64,000 nt of DNA from Gnomoniopsis sp. IMI 355080 (taxonomy: Eukaryota; Ascomycota; Sordariomycetes; Diaporthales; Gnomoniaceae). Positions 48,753-59,125 of the stretch are shown here, piece by piece. A program made the position numbers and the translations under genes. Where the stretch lies: assembly GCA_027946555.1 (NCBI GenBank), contig JAPEVC010000031.1, positions 1 to 64,000 of the forward strand. Reading direction: 5' to 3'. The notes beneath the pieces are model-generated. The model did not search any database. It had not been told where the DNA came from and saw only the letters and a list, made by a program, of their open reading frames with translations. The stretch's first letter is position 1, and each line of letters opens with the position of its first letter.

Positions 48753-49839
48753 AAGGGACGTATGCCGGACGGGTATGAGATAAGCGGATTTTGTACCGTT
48801 GGTATGTTTTTATTCATAACGAAGCCTCTTGGTGGCGTGGTGCGACGACGGATCGGTTCGGATACCCCATTATTGTTTTCCTGGACAGGACACAGCACAT
48901 TCTCAGCATGGCGATCTTCAAGTTCACAGACTAGACGTTTGACCCTGGTCGACTTTCGTTCACATATCGATATTCAAGCTGAAAGAGTCGCATAGGGAAC
49001 ACGGCGTTGGCAGACATAGCACCTCACAAGAGTATCCCACGGAAAGAAAGGCGTTTGTAGGGCTTCGTTTACTTTAGTGCTGCACTTCGAGGCACAACTC
49101 ATATATCAACTCCTATCTTATTTGTACTGCACTGTCCTCTCATTTGGTACTGCTGCAAGGTTGTTCTTCTCACAAAAGTGCAAAGAGAGTTCGGTTCGTA
49201 GGTCAATCGGCCTTTTTCCCGATCCAAATGAGCACTTGCTGGGTGTAGCATCGTTTCCACGGCTTATCATACATCATTACAATGGGACAATCGAAAGTTA
49301 CTAGTTATGACTGGGACAAATGTGGCTGTGGATGAGAATCTCTGTTTTACATATCACGTTGACTGATGAACTCACTGACGTTTGTGCGGCCTGTGGCCCC
49401 GACGCGCATTTCTTACCTGCCTACAAAATGGCACGAGGTTTTCCAACATTCTACATTCATGATCTTGTAGGCCAGTAGGACCAGGTTGAGCCACCACCAT
49501 GCAGACCTACGATTGCACAAAATGTCCGACAACGAGTTGCCCGTAAAAAGGTCCGTCTGAACGTATCAATGCATTTAGTGTGTCACACAATTCTAGAAAA
49601 TTGGCACTCCAGATCTCCTATATTATGCAAAAAGCCGTCTAATAGGAGCCTGCGTGTACTCTGACTACATTTTATGGGGTTTATCCCGTCAGCCACTGCC
49701 TGCTGAGCAAGTGACTGTCGATTTTGTTGCCTCGCAGTATCCATCCTGCCATCCACCCAACCTTCTATCCACTTGAAAGCCGACCGCCTGTACGCCAACC
49801 GGGGGAAATGACTCCGAGCCCATATAAGAGCTGTTCGAT
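48753..49839. other. Intergenic between convergent genes, 1.1 kb
   Basis: 3' flanks of the hypothetical protein and ERJ5. No gene supported. Confidence 0.55.
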
Positions 49840-51321
49840 TTACTTTTTCTTGCCCTTGCCCTTGCGTTTGTTGTTCTTGCCTGACTGCGGCTGAACACCG
49901 GTAGTCTTTGCGTTACCCATGGTGGCGGCGGTAGCAATGTCCTCCACCGACTTGTCGAGCAACTCGAAGTCGTCATCGCCACTGCTGGGCGTGTGCTTAC
50001 CGGGTCCAGACGATGAGTCGGAGTCAGCGGCGCGATCTTCCTCCTCGAATTCCAGGTCCTCATCGCCGTCGGCTTTCTTGTTCAACACGCGACCGACAGT
50101 CAGACCGAAAATCCACTTGGGTAGCTTCACCAGGGCGGTATCTTTGATGGTAGGCTTGACAATCTCGTTGAGCTATGGGGTTTTATACAGTCAGTAAGAG
50201 AACGATACCGGCCAGTTTCAGAAAGAAGACTTACGTCAAGCAGGAACAACGCCACGTTGCCCTCCTCGTCCTCCTGCTCAAGGTACACATCACCCAACGA
50301 GTCGACTACCAGGATCTTGCCATTTTCCGCCCGGACACGCTTCTTAGCACCTTGAGGACCATCTTCAGGAACGGGTGTAGCAGAGCCAGAGTCGGCCGCA
50401 GCGTTGCGTGCAGCTAATTTGCGACCAAGACGGCCCCTGACGCCCTCTTGAGAAGAATCTCTCCTGCTCTCCTTTTCCTGCATGCGTCTCATGCGGCGGT
50501 TGGTAGGCATGGCCTGCGCCTGCTCCTCCTGGGAAGGTGGAGTGGCGACTTCAGCAGGTGAGGTATCAATGTTGTTGATGCCCAGGTTGTCACCCCACGC
50601 CGCGTTGCGAGCATACTTGATATATCGCTGAACAAACTCCCGGTGCTGCTTCCAGCTCATGTACAGAATCAGATAGTGTGCGCCACCTCCCAGCGCGAGG
50701 AACACACCGACCATCACAGTGCCAAGGCCAGGACGGTAGCGGTCGTAATAGTAACCTGTTCCCTTCCAGGTGGGGAAGCCATTCGCCATGAAGTGGTCAT
50801 ATCGTGCGCGCCCCGGGCCCTTTAGAACATTGGCAACGATAGACAGGCGAGCCTGGCGGTCGGAAGCGGCTTTGACGGCGGCCTTGATCTCAGCGCTGGT
50901 TGGGGGCTTGACAACAGGGGCGCCCGACTTTTTGTTTTTAGCAGCCGCCTTCTTGGCTTTGGCTGCTTCAGCGGTAAGTTGCTGCTTCACCTTGTCAGGA
51001 TGCAAAGAGCGAGACTTCATGCGGTAGGCCTTGTTGATATCATCTTGACTGGCGGAGGGGACGATGCCGAGGAAGTCGTAGAAGGTTACGTCGGGGCCTT
51101 CGTACTGGGCAAGCTCGTCGCGGACGGTGAAAATTTCGCGGTCTGAGAAAAGACATTGTTAGAGTTATAATACGAAGTCGAAATCGTTACGAAACAGCGC
51201 CGGATAGGGGAAAAATGCCTCTGAGAGAGATGATATTTGTTTACATACCTTCCTTGGACCAAGCAGCCGTCAAAGGGGTTAGAGCGGCCAAGAGGCCGAG
51301 GGAGAGCACCGAGAATTTCAT
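49840..51321 (-). CDS. ERJ5: ER-membrane J-protein ERJ5
   Basis: Co-chaperone that recruits the lumenal Hsp70 (Kar2/BiP) in the endoplasmic reticulum. Exons 51321-51249, 51142-50235 and 50172-49840 give 437 residues. A signal peptide (1 to about 20) is followed by a J-domain at about 43-120 with HPD at 72-74 (YDFLGIVPSASQDDINKAYR, then MKSRSLHPDK); its second half carries a Lys/Ala-rich insertion typical of Erj5. One membrane helix (GTVMVGVFLALGGGAHYLIL) is followed by a charged cytosolic region and a Lys-rich C-terminus ending GKGKKK. The last splice restores ALFLLDLNEIVKPTIKDTAL. Confidence 0.9.
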
Positions 51322-53035
51322 GATTGCATTCTCGGTCAAGAATTGATGCGGCTGGAGTTCGGTCAAGGACAAAGAATCAAAGGTACACCGAGAGCCAAGG
51401 CGAAGGGTCTCAAGACAGAGGCCAGTTGGCACTTGCTACGTGGTCGAGTTCCTGAGAGCAACGGAGCTTCCGTCCAAGGATGCAAACGCAGATCGCAGGT
51501 TGAGGAGGGCTTCAAATAATTATCGAATGAAACAAGAAGATCGAATCAAGCAGGCGAATAGTAGCCCAAGACAAATGGGTTGTCAAGGAAAAGAGAACCA
51601 CCCAAGAAGGTGACAAGCGAGGGGGGTGTTGTCGTGTGTTGTTATTAACCGCACATAGTCTGGCGGATTGGGAACTTTTTGAGGGCAGGCAGATCTGCCA
51701 GTCTTGTCCTTTTCGGCAGACGGGCTCCGGGGTGGCAGGGGTGGCTCTTCCTCCACTGTACCTACCTATACGTACCAAGACCCTGAATATGAGATTTCAA
51801 GCCGAGGATACTTTACTATGTAGATCTGCAAACGCTTACCTACTCGAAAATATTCTGGTCATACACCGTAGTGCTCTGCTCTCCAACTATCGCACATGCA
51901 AGATTGGTGATATAGCATTCTCAGCATTTTGCTGGCCTCCCAGTCCTTACCAAGCAAAAGCTTTGAGAGCATTCGAGGGTGCTTCTGAGATATGTGTACT
52001 GCGCCATGCCCAAGGTGGCACAATCATTACACTAGGTAGGTACCTAGAGGAGAGAAGCCGGACAGTCAAGCAGCGCTAAAAAATGCAGAGCACCCGACGG
52101 CAACGTGGACACCAATGAATGCCTAGGAGGTACTATGTAGGTATGTGCATCTCGTAGCAAAGTCACACTGCCTAAACCGGTAAGCCCGGGGAAAGTGGTA
52201 AGGTTTCCATGGGTCCAAGGTAATGGCATGCAGTACCTACCTACCTAGGTAGCTAGGTACCTACCAAGATGCAGTACATAATAAGCAGCTAGGTAGCCGG
52301 GTACGCACTCAGTACACATGTAGTGATTGTGCTCGAGACTTTGTCTGAGTGGCCACATTTACATTCACCTTCATATCCAGAGCTGACACATGAAATTCCT
52401 TTGTAGAGGATTCTGATTTGTTTCAGGGGTCGCTCAAAGGCCGCATCCCAAAGCGTGACTAAATTCGGGCTAAAACGTACAGTCAGCCAGGGGTTTGCCC
52501 GTTTTAGCGTGTTTGCTGTTCCTCTCATCTTTCAAACCCACCAGTGTTCCTTACGGCAGGGGCCACGTAGGGCGGATTATTAGTGGGTCTGGCCTGTAGA
52601 AACTCTTGATTTTCCCATCTGTCTGCCATGCGTGTCCTTCGATCTACCTAGGTATGCAAGCTGCACCTTCCCACTCATCCCCAATCACCGCTTTCCCAGT
52701 GCCATACACCGAGTCTTTGGTTCTTTTGTGCCGTTTATAAGGTCTTTGCACTCTCTCGAACCCGACCTCGACCGCCTTCTTTCTCCTCACTTCGGAATCC
52801 GACCATCGTCGACTCAGTCGTCTGTCGACAACCCGTAAACAAAGAGGCCCCGTCACAGCCTCATCCCTTACCTGGCTAGCTGGCAACAACTCGGGTCTTA
52901 CTGCTCTCTTATTTCATTCTTTTCCTTCGACAACGGATTCTGCTGCGTGCAGATTTGTTTGATCAGGCCACCAATTACCACCTCTGCATACCTCTAGAGC
53001 CAACCTCAATTACAACCAAAACTCCCTTCGCAGCC
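51322..53035. other. Intergenic between divergent genes, 1.7 kb, with CCTAGGTA clusters
   Basis: Upstream regions of ERJ5 (minus) and the PRA1 protein (plus). Contains repeated copies of TACCTAGGTA-like palindromes between about 51758 and 52655. No gene supported. Confidence 0.6.
52234..52265. repeat. TACC/TAGG palindromic repeat cluster
   Basis: Tandem TACC units followed by TAGG units give a self-complementary stretch, with a perfect TACCTAGGTA at 52242-52251. Related copies lie at about 51758-51775, 52033-52047, 52122-52143, 52289-52302 and 52645-52655. Function unknown; the symmetry would allow a DNA-binding site or a small hairpin. Confidence 0.6.
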
Positions 53036-53566
53036 ATGTCGCGTATTCAGATCCCCATCGACGCCTTGACGTCCAGGTTCAACCTCGGCGACCGCTTCTC
53101 GAGCCTCCGCAACACCTCCATCTCCAGCCGCTTCGCGAACCTCCGCCCCGTCTCTGAGTTCCTTGACATCAAGCGCTTGTCCAAACCCGCCAATTTCGGC
53201 GAGGCTCAGTCCCGCGTTAATTACAACCTGGGCCACTTCTCTAGCAATTATGCTGTCATTTTTACGATGCTCTGCATCTATTCCCTTCTCACCAACCCCT
53301 GGCTTCTCTTCGACATCGTCTTCGTCGTGGTTGGCATGTACCTCATTGGCAAACTCAACGGTGCAGACCTCGAGATTGGCCAAACTCGCATCACCACTTC
53401 TCAGCTCTATACGGGTCTCTATGTCATCGCCATCCCCGTGGGCCTCATAGCTTCGCCCATTGCCACCGTCCTGTGGTTGATTGGCGCCAGCGGCGTGGTC
53501 ATTCTTGGCCACGCAGCAATGATGGACAAGCCACTTGAGGAGGCTTTTTCAGGGGAGGCGGTCTAA
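53036..53566 (+). CDS. PRA1/Yip3-family prenylated Rab acceptor, 176 aa
   Basis: Small ER/Golgi membrane protein that interacts with prenylated Rab GTPases in vesicle transport. Single exon. The N-terminus ends in a family-typical LRPVSEFLDIKRLSKPANFG, VNYNLGHFSSNYAVIF, then four hydrophobic segments in two hairpins (about 74-108 and 126-162) with PW and GKLNGADLEIGQ between them. The start is the ATG preceded by GCC; the frame extends further upstream without support. Confidence 0.92.
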   Translation: MSRIQIPIDALTSRFNLGDRFSSLRNTSISSRFANLRPVSEFLDIKRLSKPANFGEAQSRVNYNLGHFSSNYAVIFTMLCIYSLLTNPWLLFDIVFVVVGMYLIGKLNGADLEIGQTRITTSQLYTGLYVIAIPVGLIASPIATVLWLIGASGVVILGHAAMMDKPLEEAFSGEAV

Positions 53567-53637
53567 GTGGTCGGCCGCGAGCTCCCAAACGTACGCCCCA
53601 ATGGGGAAGACCATCGAGGCGAGGCCGAAGGGACAGC

Positions 53638-54906
53638 ATGGCTGGCCACGAGCGGGAGTTTTGGGGTAATGGGAGCCGGAGAGTGGTGGAGGAGCTACAC
53701 ACGGACGAAGATTCGGATACACAAGGCGCAGGGTTGATCACAGCAAGAGAGACTCGGTTTTCGAGCGATCCACTTTATTTCACGGGGATAGACATGGGCG
53801 AGAACACGTCTCGCCTACGGAGAACACACGCTTACACACATTCGGAGGAAGACCCTTCAGACTCGGAACAAGATACGGAACTGGACGAGGAGGGCTACGC
53901 ACAACTCGCTCGGGCGGAAGAGGAAGCCTTGGTTGACTCAGCCATGAGGCGCATTCGACGCGCTCAAGCTAGTGGAAAGAAGGAGGTCAAGCTCAGCAAG
54001 AAGGAGTTGGCGGCATTAGAGAAGCACAGGAACCGGCAATCTGGGGGGGAAAGGAAGAAGAAGAAAGAACAACGATACGCAGTACCCCTCTCGCAGCTTG
54101 CACCATCGTCGCAAAAGGAGAGCAAAATGGCGCGACTGCCTGGCGCCATGCCTTCTAGTGAGACTTTACAGAGGCAGGCAGTTCAACCACCTGTGGGCTG
54201 GTTCTCTCATCCTTCATCTTCGCGACCTGGCACTTCCGACTCTCGCCGACCTACCAGCAGCAGAACGTCCGATCGCGAAGGTAGCACCTCACCTTTCCAG
54301 TACAATTACGTTCGGCCGGCAGCACCTGTCCCAACTTCGCGACACTCGTCCGACCCTGCATCGCGACCTCATTCGGGGTCGGCTCGTGGGAATCTGCCCT
54401 ATCCGGATGCACGCATGTCCCAATACAACCCATCCTCCTCTGCATCATCCGTGCCTGCTACGCTGGACCCATTCCGATATATGACCTCGGGCCCACAAGC
54501 TCCCTACCATGCTGGCTCTGGAGCTTCCCTTCGCCCTGTCTCTGCATCTCCAATGGGGACTGGCTACTATGAACCCTCTACTCGCGGTGGCGCTAGTGCC
54601 GGCCGTCGGCAATCTCGGCACTTCACGCCTGATGATGAAGAGCCATCAAGCGAAGATGAAGATGAGGACGAGACAAGCGATGAAGCAGATGCCGGCGCAC
54701 GCATAGGTGGCCTAACTGCGGGACCAACTCCGGACAGGAGGGAAGAAATAATTGTGGAGGTAGAACGAGAGCCGACTTCTGAACCAAGGATGACAAGATC
54801 CAAAAAAACCACTCCTTCTGCTCAAGCTTCTCCCAGGTCCTCTCCAAAGCCTGCTCCTAAACGCAGAAACACGGGTGGTGGTCGCAGGAAAAAAGGCAGC
54901 AAGTAA
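53638..54906 (+). CDS. Basic, Ser/Pro-rich hypothetical protein, 422 aa
   Basis: Begins 71 bases after the PRA1 stop on the same strand. Ordered only at about 85-150: EEGYAQLARAEEEALVDSAM and RRIRRAQASGKKEVKLSKKE, a charged helix. The rest is disordered, Ser/Pro/Arg-rich, with an acidic EPSSEDEDEDETSDEADAG run and a basic C-terminus (KPAPKRRNTGGGRRKKGSK) resembling a nuclear-localisation signal. An internal ATG at MGENTSRLRR (53794) is an alternative start. I do not recognise the family; similar proteins may be conserved in Sordariomycetes. The very short gap to PRA1 raises the possibility that the two are transcribed together. Confidence 0.75.
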   Translation: MAGHEREFWGNGSRRVVEELHTDEDSDTQGAGLITARETRFSSDPLYFTGIDMGENTSRLRRTHAYTHSEEDPSDSEQDTELDEEGYAQLARAEEEALVDSAMRRIRRAQASGKKEVKLSKKELAALEKHRNRQSGGERKKKKEQRYAVPLSQLAPSSQKESKMARLPGAMPSSETLQRQAVQPPVGWFSHPSSSRPGTSDSRRPTSSRTSDREGSTSPFQYNYVRPAAPVPTSRHSSDPASRPHSGSARGNLPYPDARMSQYNPSSSASSVPATLDPFRYMTSGPQAPYHAGSGASLRPVSASPMGTGYYEPSTRGGASAGRRQSRHFTPDDEEPSSEDEDEDETSDEADAGARIGGLTAGPTPDRREEIIVEVEREPTSEPRMTRSKKTTPSAQASPRSSPKPAPKRRNTGGGRRKKGSK

Positions 54907-55313
54907 TCGAGTCTATGTATTCTCACGATACCCTGAGGGTTCACTTCATCCTTTGCGTGTGAGCATGCATATCCTGTTCTTGTTCTTGTTCTCGGGGGTT
55001 GGGTATTGGGGTTGGGAGGATTCCATGGGGTAATGTTTACGGCGCTTTCATAAATAGGATCGAGATAATGGGTCTATTAATAAAATGGCTCACACAGTCC
55101 CGTATTGCTTTTTGAGTAGAGAAAGCCGCGCCAGAACAAAACAATGTCTATTATATAAGTGTGGTATCTGAAGTTTAAGCCCAAGTGGTCTTTTTTGTGC
55201 GTTGTCCATCCGTATGTCATCGTAAAGTCGTTGATTCATAACCACCACCTTCAGGGGTAGTGTTATTCGGGGGGGGGTGGTGTTTCGGTTTCTTCCACAC
55301 CGTCCCGGCCTTG
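54907..55313. other. Intergenic between convergent genes
   Basis: 3' flanks of the basic protein and the SR-rich membrane protein, with a G9 run at about 55269-55277. Nothing else. Confidence 0.6.
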
Positions 55314-56192
55314 TTAGTCAAAGAACCTACTCACAGTCTTCATCATTCCACCACCCCACCCACCACCAAGGAAGTCCTCTCCTTCCCGCTCCCAACTCTT
55401 CCTCTCCCATTGAAGGCCGCCATCTCTCCCTCTCTCGACCTTCACATCCGCATGGCCGCCACCCATTCCACTAGCCATGCGTACGGCCTCGCCTACCAGG
55501 CCGATGCTGCCCAGCCCACCGCCGCCCATGGCCCGGGCCCCCAGTCCGAGCATTCGCTCCAGACTTGGGGGCAGGCGCAGCCCGAAGCGGGCAAGGAGCG
55601 CCGTCAGGAAGCCGCCGGTGATGAGTGGCAATACGACGAGCGTGAAGACTTTTAGCGGGTGGCGTTTGGCATAGTAGACAAGGTCACGGAGCAGGCGCTT
55701 GAGTTGTTTGTAAGCGCGGTTCAGGAAATTGGGCCGCGGCGAGCGCCGGTAGTGAGACGTTGAGGAGCGGTGTTTATCTTTTCGTTTGGACGTCAGATCA
55801 TAAGTCAGGGGTCTCACATCGGAGAGGACAAGACACAATAGAAGATAGGCGGGGGGGGGGGTTGAGCGTGAAAGTAAGAGCATACCTCCGCCCCCAAAGA
55901 AACTCCTCGTTGAAATATTGGGCAGGCCAAAGAAGCCGCTATCGCGCTTGGAGTGTCGGCGGTGCTTCTCCCCGTCGTCACCGCCCAGGCCAAAGAAAGA
56001 CCCTGCGATGGACTTTGCGCCTGGAGAGCGTGAGCGTGAGCGCGAGCGCGATTTGTAGGACTTCTGGCTATAAATGGAGTATGTTCCGCTGCGGCGCTTG
56101 TCTTTGGAGGAAGAATGGCGGCGCGAGTGAGAATGCGAGCGGTGGCCCGACTTGTGTGAGATGACCGAGGCAGCATCGTCAAAGAGACCCAT
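55314..56192 (-). CDS. SR-rich single-helix membrane protein, 256 aa
   Basis: Exons 56192-55886 and 55777-55314. The intron carries a C11 tract on the coding strand (G11 at 55851-55861) and its removal gives SFFGGGDKHRSSTSHYRRSP. The N-terminal half is rich in His/Ser/Arg with RSRSRSRSPG repeats, then FFGLGG and a small FFGLPNISTRSFF motif. One hydrophobic helix, HPLKVFTLVVLPLITGGFLT, sits in the second half, preceded by a basic YKQLKRLLRDLVYYAKR segment; then Gly-rich sequence. A membrane protein with a disordered SR-type region is indicated. No family recognised. Confidence 0.75.
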   Translation of the reverse strand: MGLFDDAASVISHKSGHRSHSHSRRHSSSKDKRRSGTYSIYSQKSYKSRSRSRSRSPGAKSIAGSFFGLGGDDGEKHRRHSKRDSGFFGLPNISTRSFFGGGGMLLLSRSTPPPAYLLLCLVLSDVRPLTYDLTSKRKDKHRSSTSHYRRSPRPNFLNRAYKQLKRLLRDLVYYAKRHPLKVFTLVVLPLITGGFLTALLARFGLRLPPSLERMLGLGARAMGGGGLGSIGLVGEAVRMASGMGGGHADVKVERGRDGGLQWERKSWEREGEDFLGGGWGGGMMKTVSRFFD

Positions 56193-56837
56193 CTTGAATT
56201 GGTTGCTGTGGGGTGTTTTGTATGTATCTTGTATCCTGAGGTATACCGTGTAGGAAGTCAAAAGCTGAAGATCGACCTTGGAGCTTGAAGACGACTGGTT
56301 GGTTCTGGGTCCAATGTCCCCGGCTTTCACCCAATAATCGAGTGGTGCAGAAGCTCCAGCCGCCAGCTCACGGTAGAAGGGGTGAACTGCCGGACAATGA
56401 GAGAGACAGGCTCACTGCAAATAAAGCTGCGGGTTGAGAAATCGTGGGGCTGGGGCTTTGCGAGGAACGGGTGGAGAGCTCAGATGAGGACCCCTGAAAT
56501 TGTACGATTTTAGAGGGTTAGTCACCTGCAGGGGCTACCCGGTGGGGGGACTCCCCGGTCATCGGAGACCACCCGCGGTTTTTGGACAGGGGCAAGAATA
56601 TCTTTGGAGGGGTTTTGGACGTGACGTGCGACTTGGAGCTCAGGTGAATTTTGTAAATGAGTCAATCACACGACTTGCTTGTATTTGGTTCATAAACTGT
56701 TGAGTTGGGCATTCTGTCGTTCTTCGCACTCCTTCCTCCAGTCTTTGCATCAGTCAATTGACTCGTTTCCATCGTAATTCACTGCCACCATCACCATCTC
56801 TCCCACGTCGTGTCCGTCCACCACCAACATCACCATC
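56193..56837. other. Intergenic between divergent genes
   Basis: Upstream regions of the SR-rich protein and LYS1, carrying the GCN4/CPC1-type sites listed separately. The LYS1 leader is pyrimidine/CACC-rich. Confidence 0.6.
56658..56664 (+). promoter_or_regulatory. GCN4/CPC1-type site (TGAGTCA) upstream of LYS1
   Basis: Perfect match to the TGA(C/G)TCA element bound by the bZIP regulator of cross-pathway amino-acid control, 174 bases before the LYS1 ATG. A second, weaker TGACTC lies at about 56759-56764. Confidence 0.65.
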
Positions 56838-58059
56838 ATGGCGCCCACAGTCCTCCACCTCCGTGCAGAGACCAAGCCCCTCGAGCACCGCTCTGCCCTG
56901 ACTCCCTCAACAACCAAGGCTTTGATTGACGCCGGCTATCAAGTCAACGTCGAGAAGGGTAGCGGCCAGAAGTCCGGCACGACCCGCATCTTCGACGACG
57001 CCGAATTCGAGGCCGCTGGTGCCACCATCGTTGAGGAGGAGTCATGGGTTGACGCGCCCGCCGACCACATCATCGTGGGTCTCAAGGAGCTACGCGAGGA
57101 GTCTTTTCCCCTCAAGCACGTCCATGTACAGTTTGCCCACTGCTACAAGGGCCAGGAAAACTGGGATACGGTGCTGGCTCGGTTCCCACGCGGTGGCGGC
57201 ACTTTGCTCGACCTGGAGTTTCTGGCCGATCCCACCACGGGGAGGCGAGTCGCCGCTTTTGGATATCATGCGGGCTTTGCCGGCGCCGCACTGGCGCTGG
57301 AGAACTGGGCGTGGCAATTGACGCATCCTGCGGCCGAGCCGTTGAACAGCGTATCTTCGTACCCCAACGAGGATGAGTTGATTTCGGACGTCAAGAAGCA
57401 TCTGGCCGAGGGCGAGAAGAAGGTTGGCCGCTTGCCGCGGGTCATTGTGATTGGTGCTCTTGGTAAGTACCATCGACTAAGCCGAACACTCCTCGATTTT
57501 ACATCACTGGTTTGCTGACGTTTAGTTCTGAACAGGCCGTTGTGGAAAGGGCGCCGTCGATATGTGTCTTCGTGCAGGCGTGCCAGACGAGAATATCCTC
57601 AAGTGGGATATGGCCGAGACAGCAAAGGGCGGTCCCTTCCCTGAGATCACTGACAGCGACATCTTCGTCAATTGCATCTACCTGGCGTCCAAGATCCCTC
57701 ACTTTGTCAATACCGACTCGCTCAAGGCCGCGGGCGCTGACCGCAAGCTGTCAGTCGTGTGCGACGTGTCCGCGGACACCACAAACCCCAACAACCCAAT
57801 CCCAATTTACACCATCGCAACGACCTTTGACAAGCCCACCGTCCCAGTGGAATTGGAGCAGGGCCCACCCTTGTCTGTCATCAGCATCGACCACTTGCCG
57901 TCCTTGTTGCCGCGGGAGGCGTCGGAGGCGTTCAGCAACGACCTGCTGCCGCACTTGCTCAAGTTGAACGACTGGCGGAACGACCCCGTGTGGTCGGGCG
58001 CCGAGAAGCTGTTCAAGGAGAAGGTGGCCACCCTTCCTGCTTCTGCGCTGCAGAAGTAG
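56838..58059 (+). CDS. LYS1: Saccharopine dehydrogenase (NAD+, L-lysine-forming)
   Basis: Last step of the fungal alpha-aminoadipate lysine pathway: saccharopine + NAD+ to lysine + 2-oxoglutarate. Exons 56838-57462 and 57536-58059 give 382 residues, near the usual 370. The N-terminus (VLHLRAETKPLEHRSALTPS) carries the conserved substrate-binding Arg/Lys segment; LKELREESFPLKHVHVQFAH is typical of the family. The intron interrupts the NAD-binding glycine-rich motif VIVIGALG-RCGKGAVDMC. Later blocks VCDVSADTTNPNNPIPIYT and DHLPSLLPREASEAFSNDLL match family members. No peroxisomal C-terminal SKL is present (ends LQK). Regulation by amino-acid starvation is likely from the upstream TGAGTCA. Confidence 0.97.
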
Positions 58060-58285
58060 GCGGTATGTCTTGCAACTGAGGACGTAGCATGGGACAGGCG
58101 TTATGGGTTGGTTTACTAAAAGTGCGCTGAACGATCTGCGTTCTCTTGACGCTCATCCAGAAAAATAGACGACTTTATAAATATTGCTCTACGGTCATTA
58201 TTACCGAGAAGTGGATTCGCTGCCATAGAAGCGTCTGCTAAATCATTGGTATTATACAGGATTCCTCCCATTGCCAACTGAACCT

Positions 58286-59125
58286 TTACAAATCCTTAGT
58301 ATCACCAGCACCTCCTCCCCAATTCCTCCAGACATTCCAACTATTCCTTTTCAACATGGTTTCTTCCTGCTGCGGCGACAGTACCTCCTTCGTCGTGTCT
58401 AGCTCATCACATTGTGCCTCCACGACGCCACTCAAGCTAGCCACCCGTCTCGATATCGTTGGCGTCAGTGGTGATATTTCTCCACACTCCCTATTTGCAA
58501 ACCTGTGATCCAATGACTGATAGTTTGTCGGGGTCTTTGGGCTCACTGCATCCGGCTTCTGAACGCCCGAAACCTCGGCCTCACCCTCCTCGTTTAAGAT
58601 ATAGCTCGGCCTTGGCGTATAATGAAATAATGTGGTCGAGCTTGTACGCCACGACTGCCTCAACGCTGGAGGCTCGGTGGGTAGCTCGAAAGGGCCCACG
58701 GACGTGTCGTCCAGCTCTACCTTATTCAGAGCAGTTGCGGCACTCCGTCCTACGCCGTCGATCTCGTGCCGCGGGCCGCCAGGTACGGGCAGCTCTATCT
58801 TGCTGTCAACGTAAAGCTGTGAGGAGCTGGCGGTACTGGACTTCCTGGGAAGAGCATCACCCGTCGTGTATTGCTGTTGGCGATCATGCGCTCCTGAAAG
58901 ATGCCGCTGCATCTCTGGGTCTCCGTGAGGCGAAGACTGTCCATTTTCCAATGTCTGTCCGGCTCGTTTCCTACCATTCTTTGCGGAGAGAAGGCCAACC
59001 CCGCATTTCAGATAGCAGCAGAAGAATAGTAGCAGGGAAATGATCAAAAAGATGCCGATTGCGAGGCCGACAGTTTGATCAGGCTTAAGGGCATCGATTT
59101 GGAGGCCTTCAGGTTTGGGCGGCAT
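58286..59125 (-). CDS. Single-pass membrane protein, 279 aa
   Basis: Single exon from the first true ATG (MPPKPEGLQ); the frame extends upstream without one, so a spliced N-terminal exon is possible. One strong helix near the N-terminus (TVGLAIGIFLIISLLLFFCC, with three nearby cysteines that could be palmitoylated) is followed by about 230 disordered residues rich in Ser/Thr/Pro, ending NSWNVWRNWGGGAGDTKDL. The tail contains several SP/TP motifs (SPKTPTN, SPLTPTIS). It is a fungal protein of unknown function; a short lumenal side and long cytosolic tail are inferred. Confidence 0.65.
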   Translation of the reverse strand: MPPKPEGLQIDALKPDQTVGLAIGIFLIISLLLFFCCYLKCGVGLLSAKNGRKRAGQTLENGQSSPHGDPEMQRHLSGAHDRQQQYTTGDALPRKSSTASSSQLYVDSKIELPVPGGPRHEIDGVGRSAATALNKVELDDTSVGPFELPTEPPALRQSWRTSSTTLFHYTPRPSYILNEEGEAEVSGVQKPDAVSPKTPTNYQSLDHRFANRECGEISPLTPTISRRVASLSGVVEAQCDELDTTKEVLSPQQEETMLKRNSWNVWRNWGGGAGDTKDL

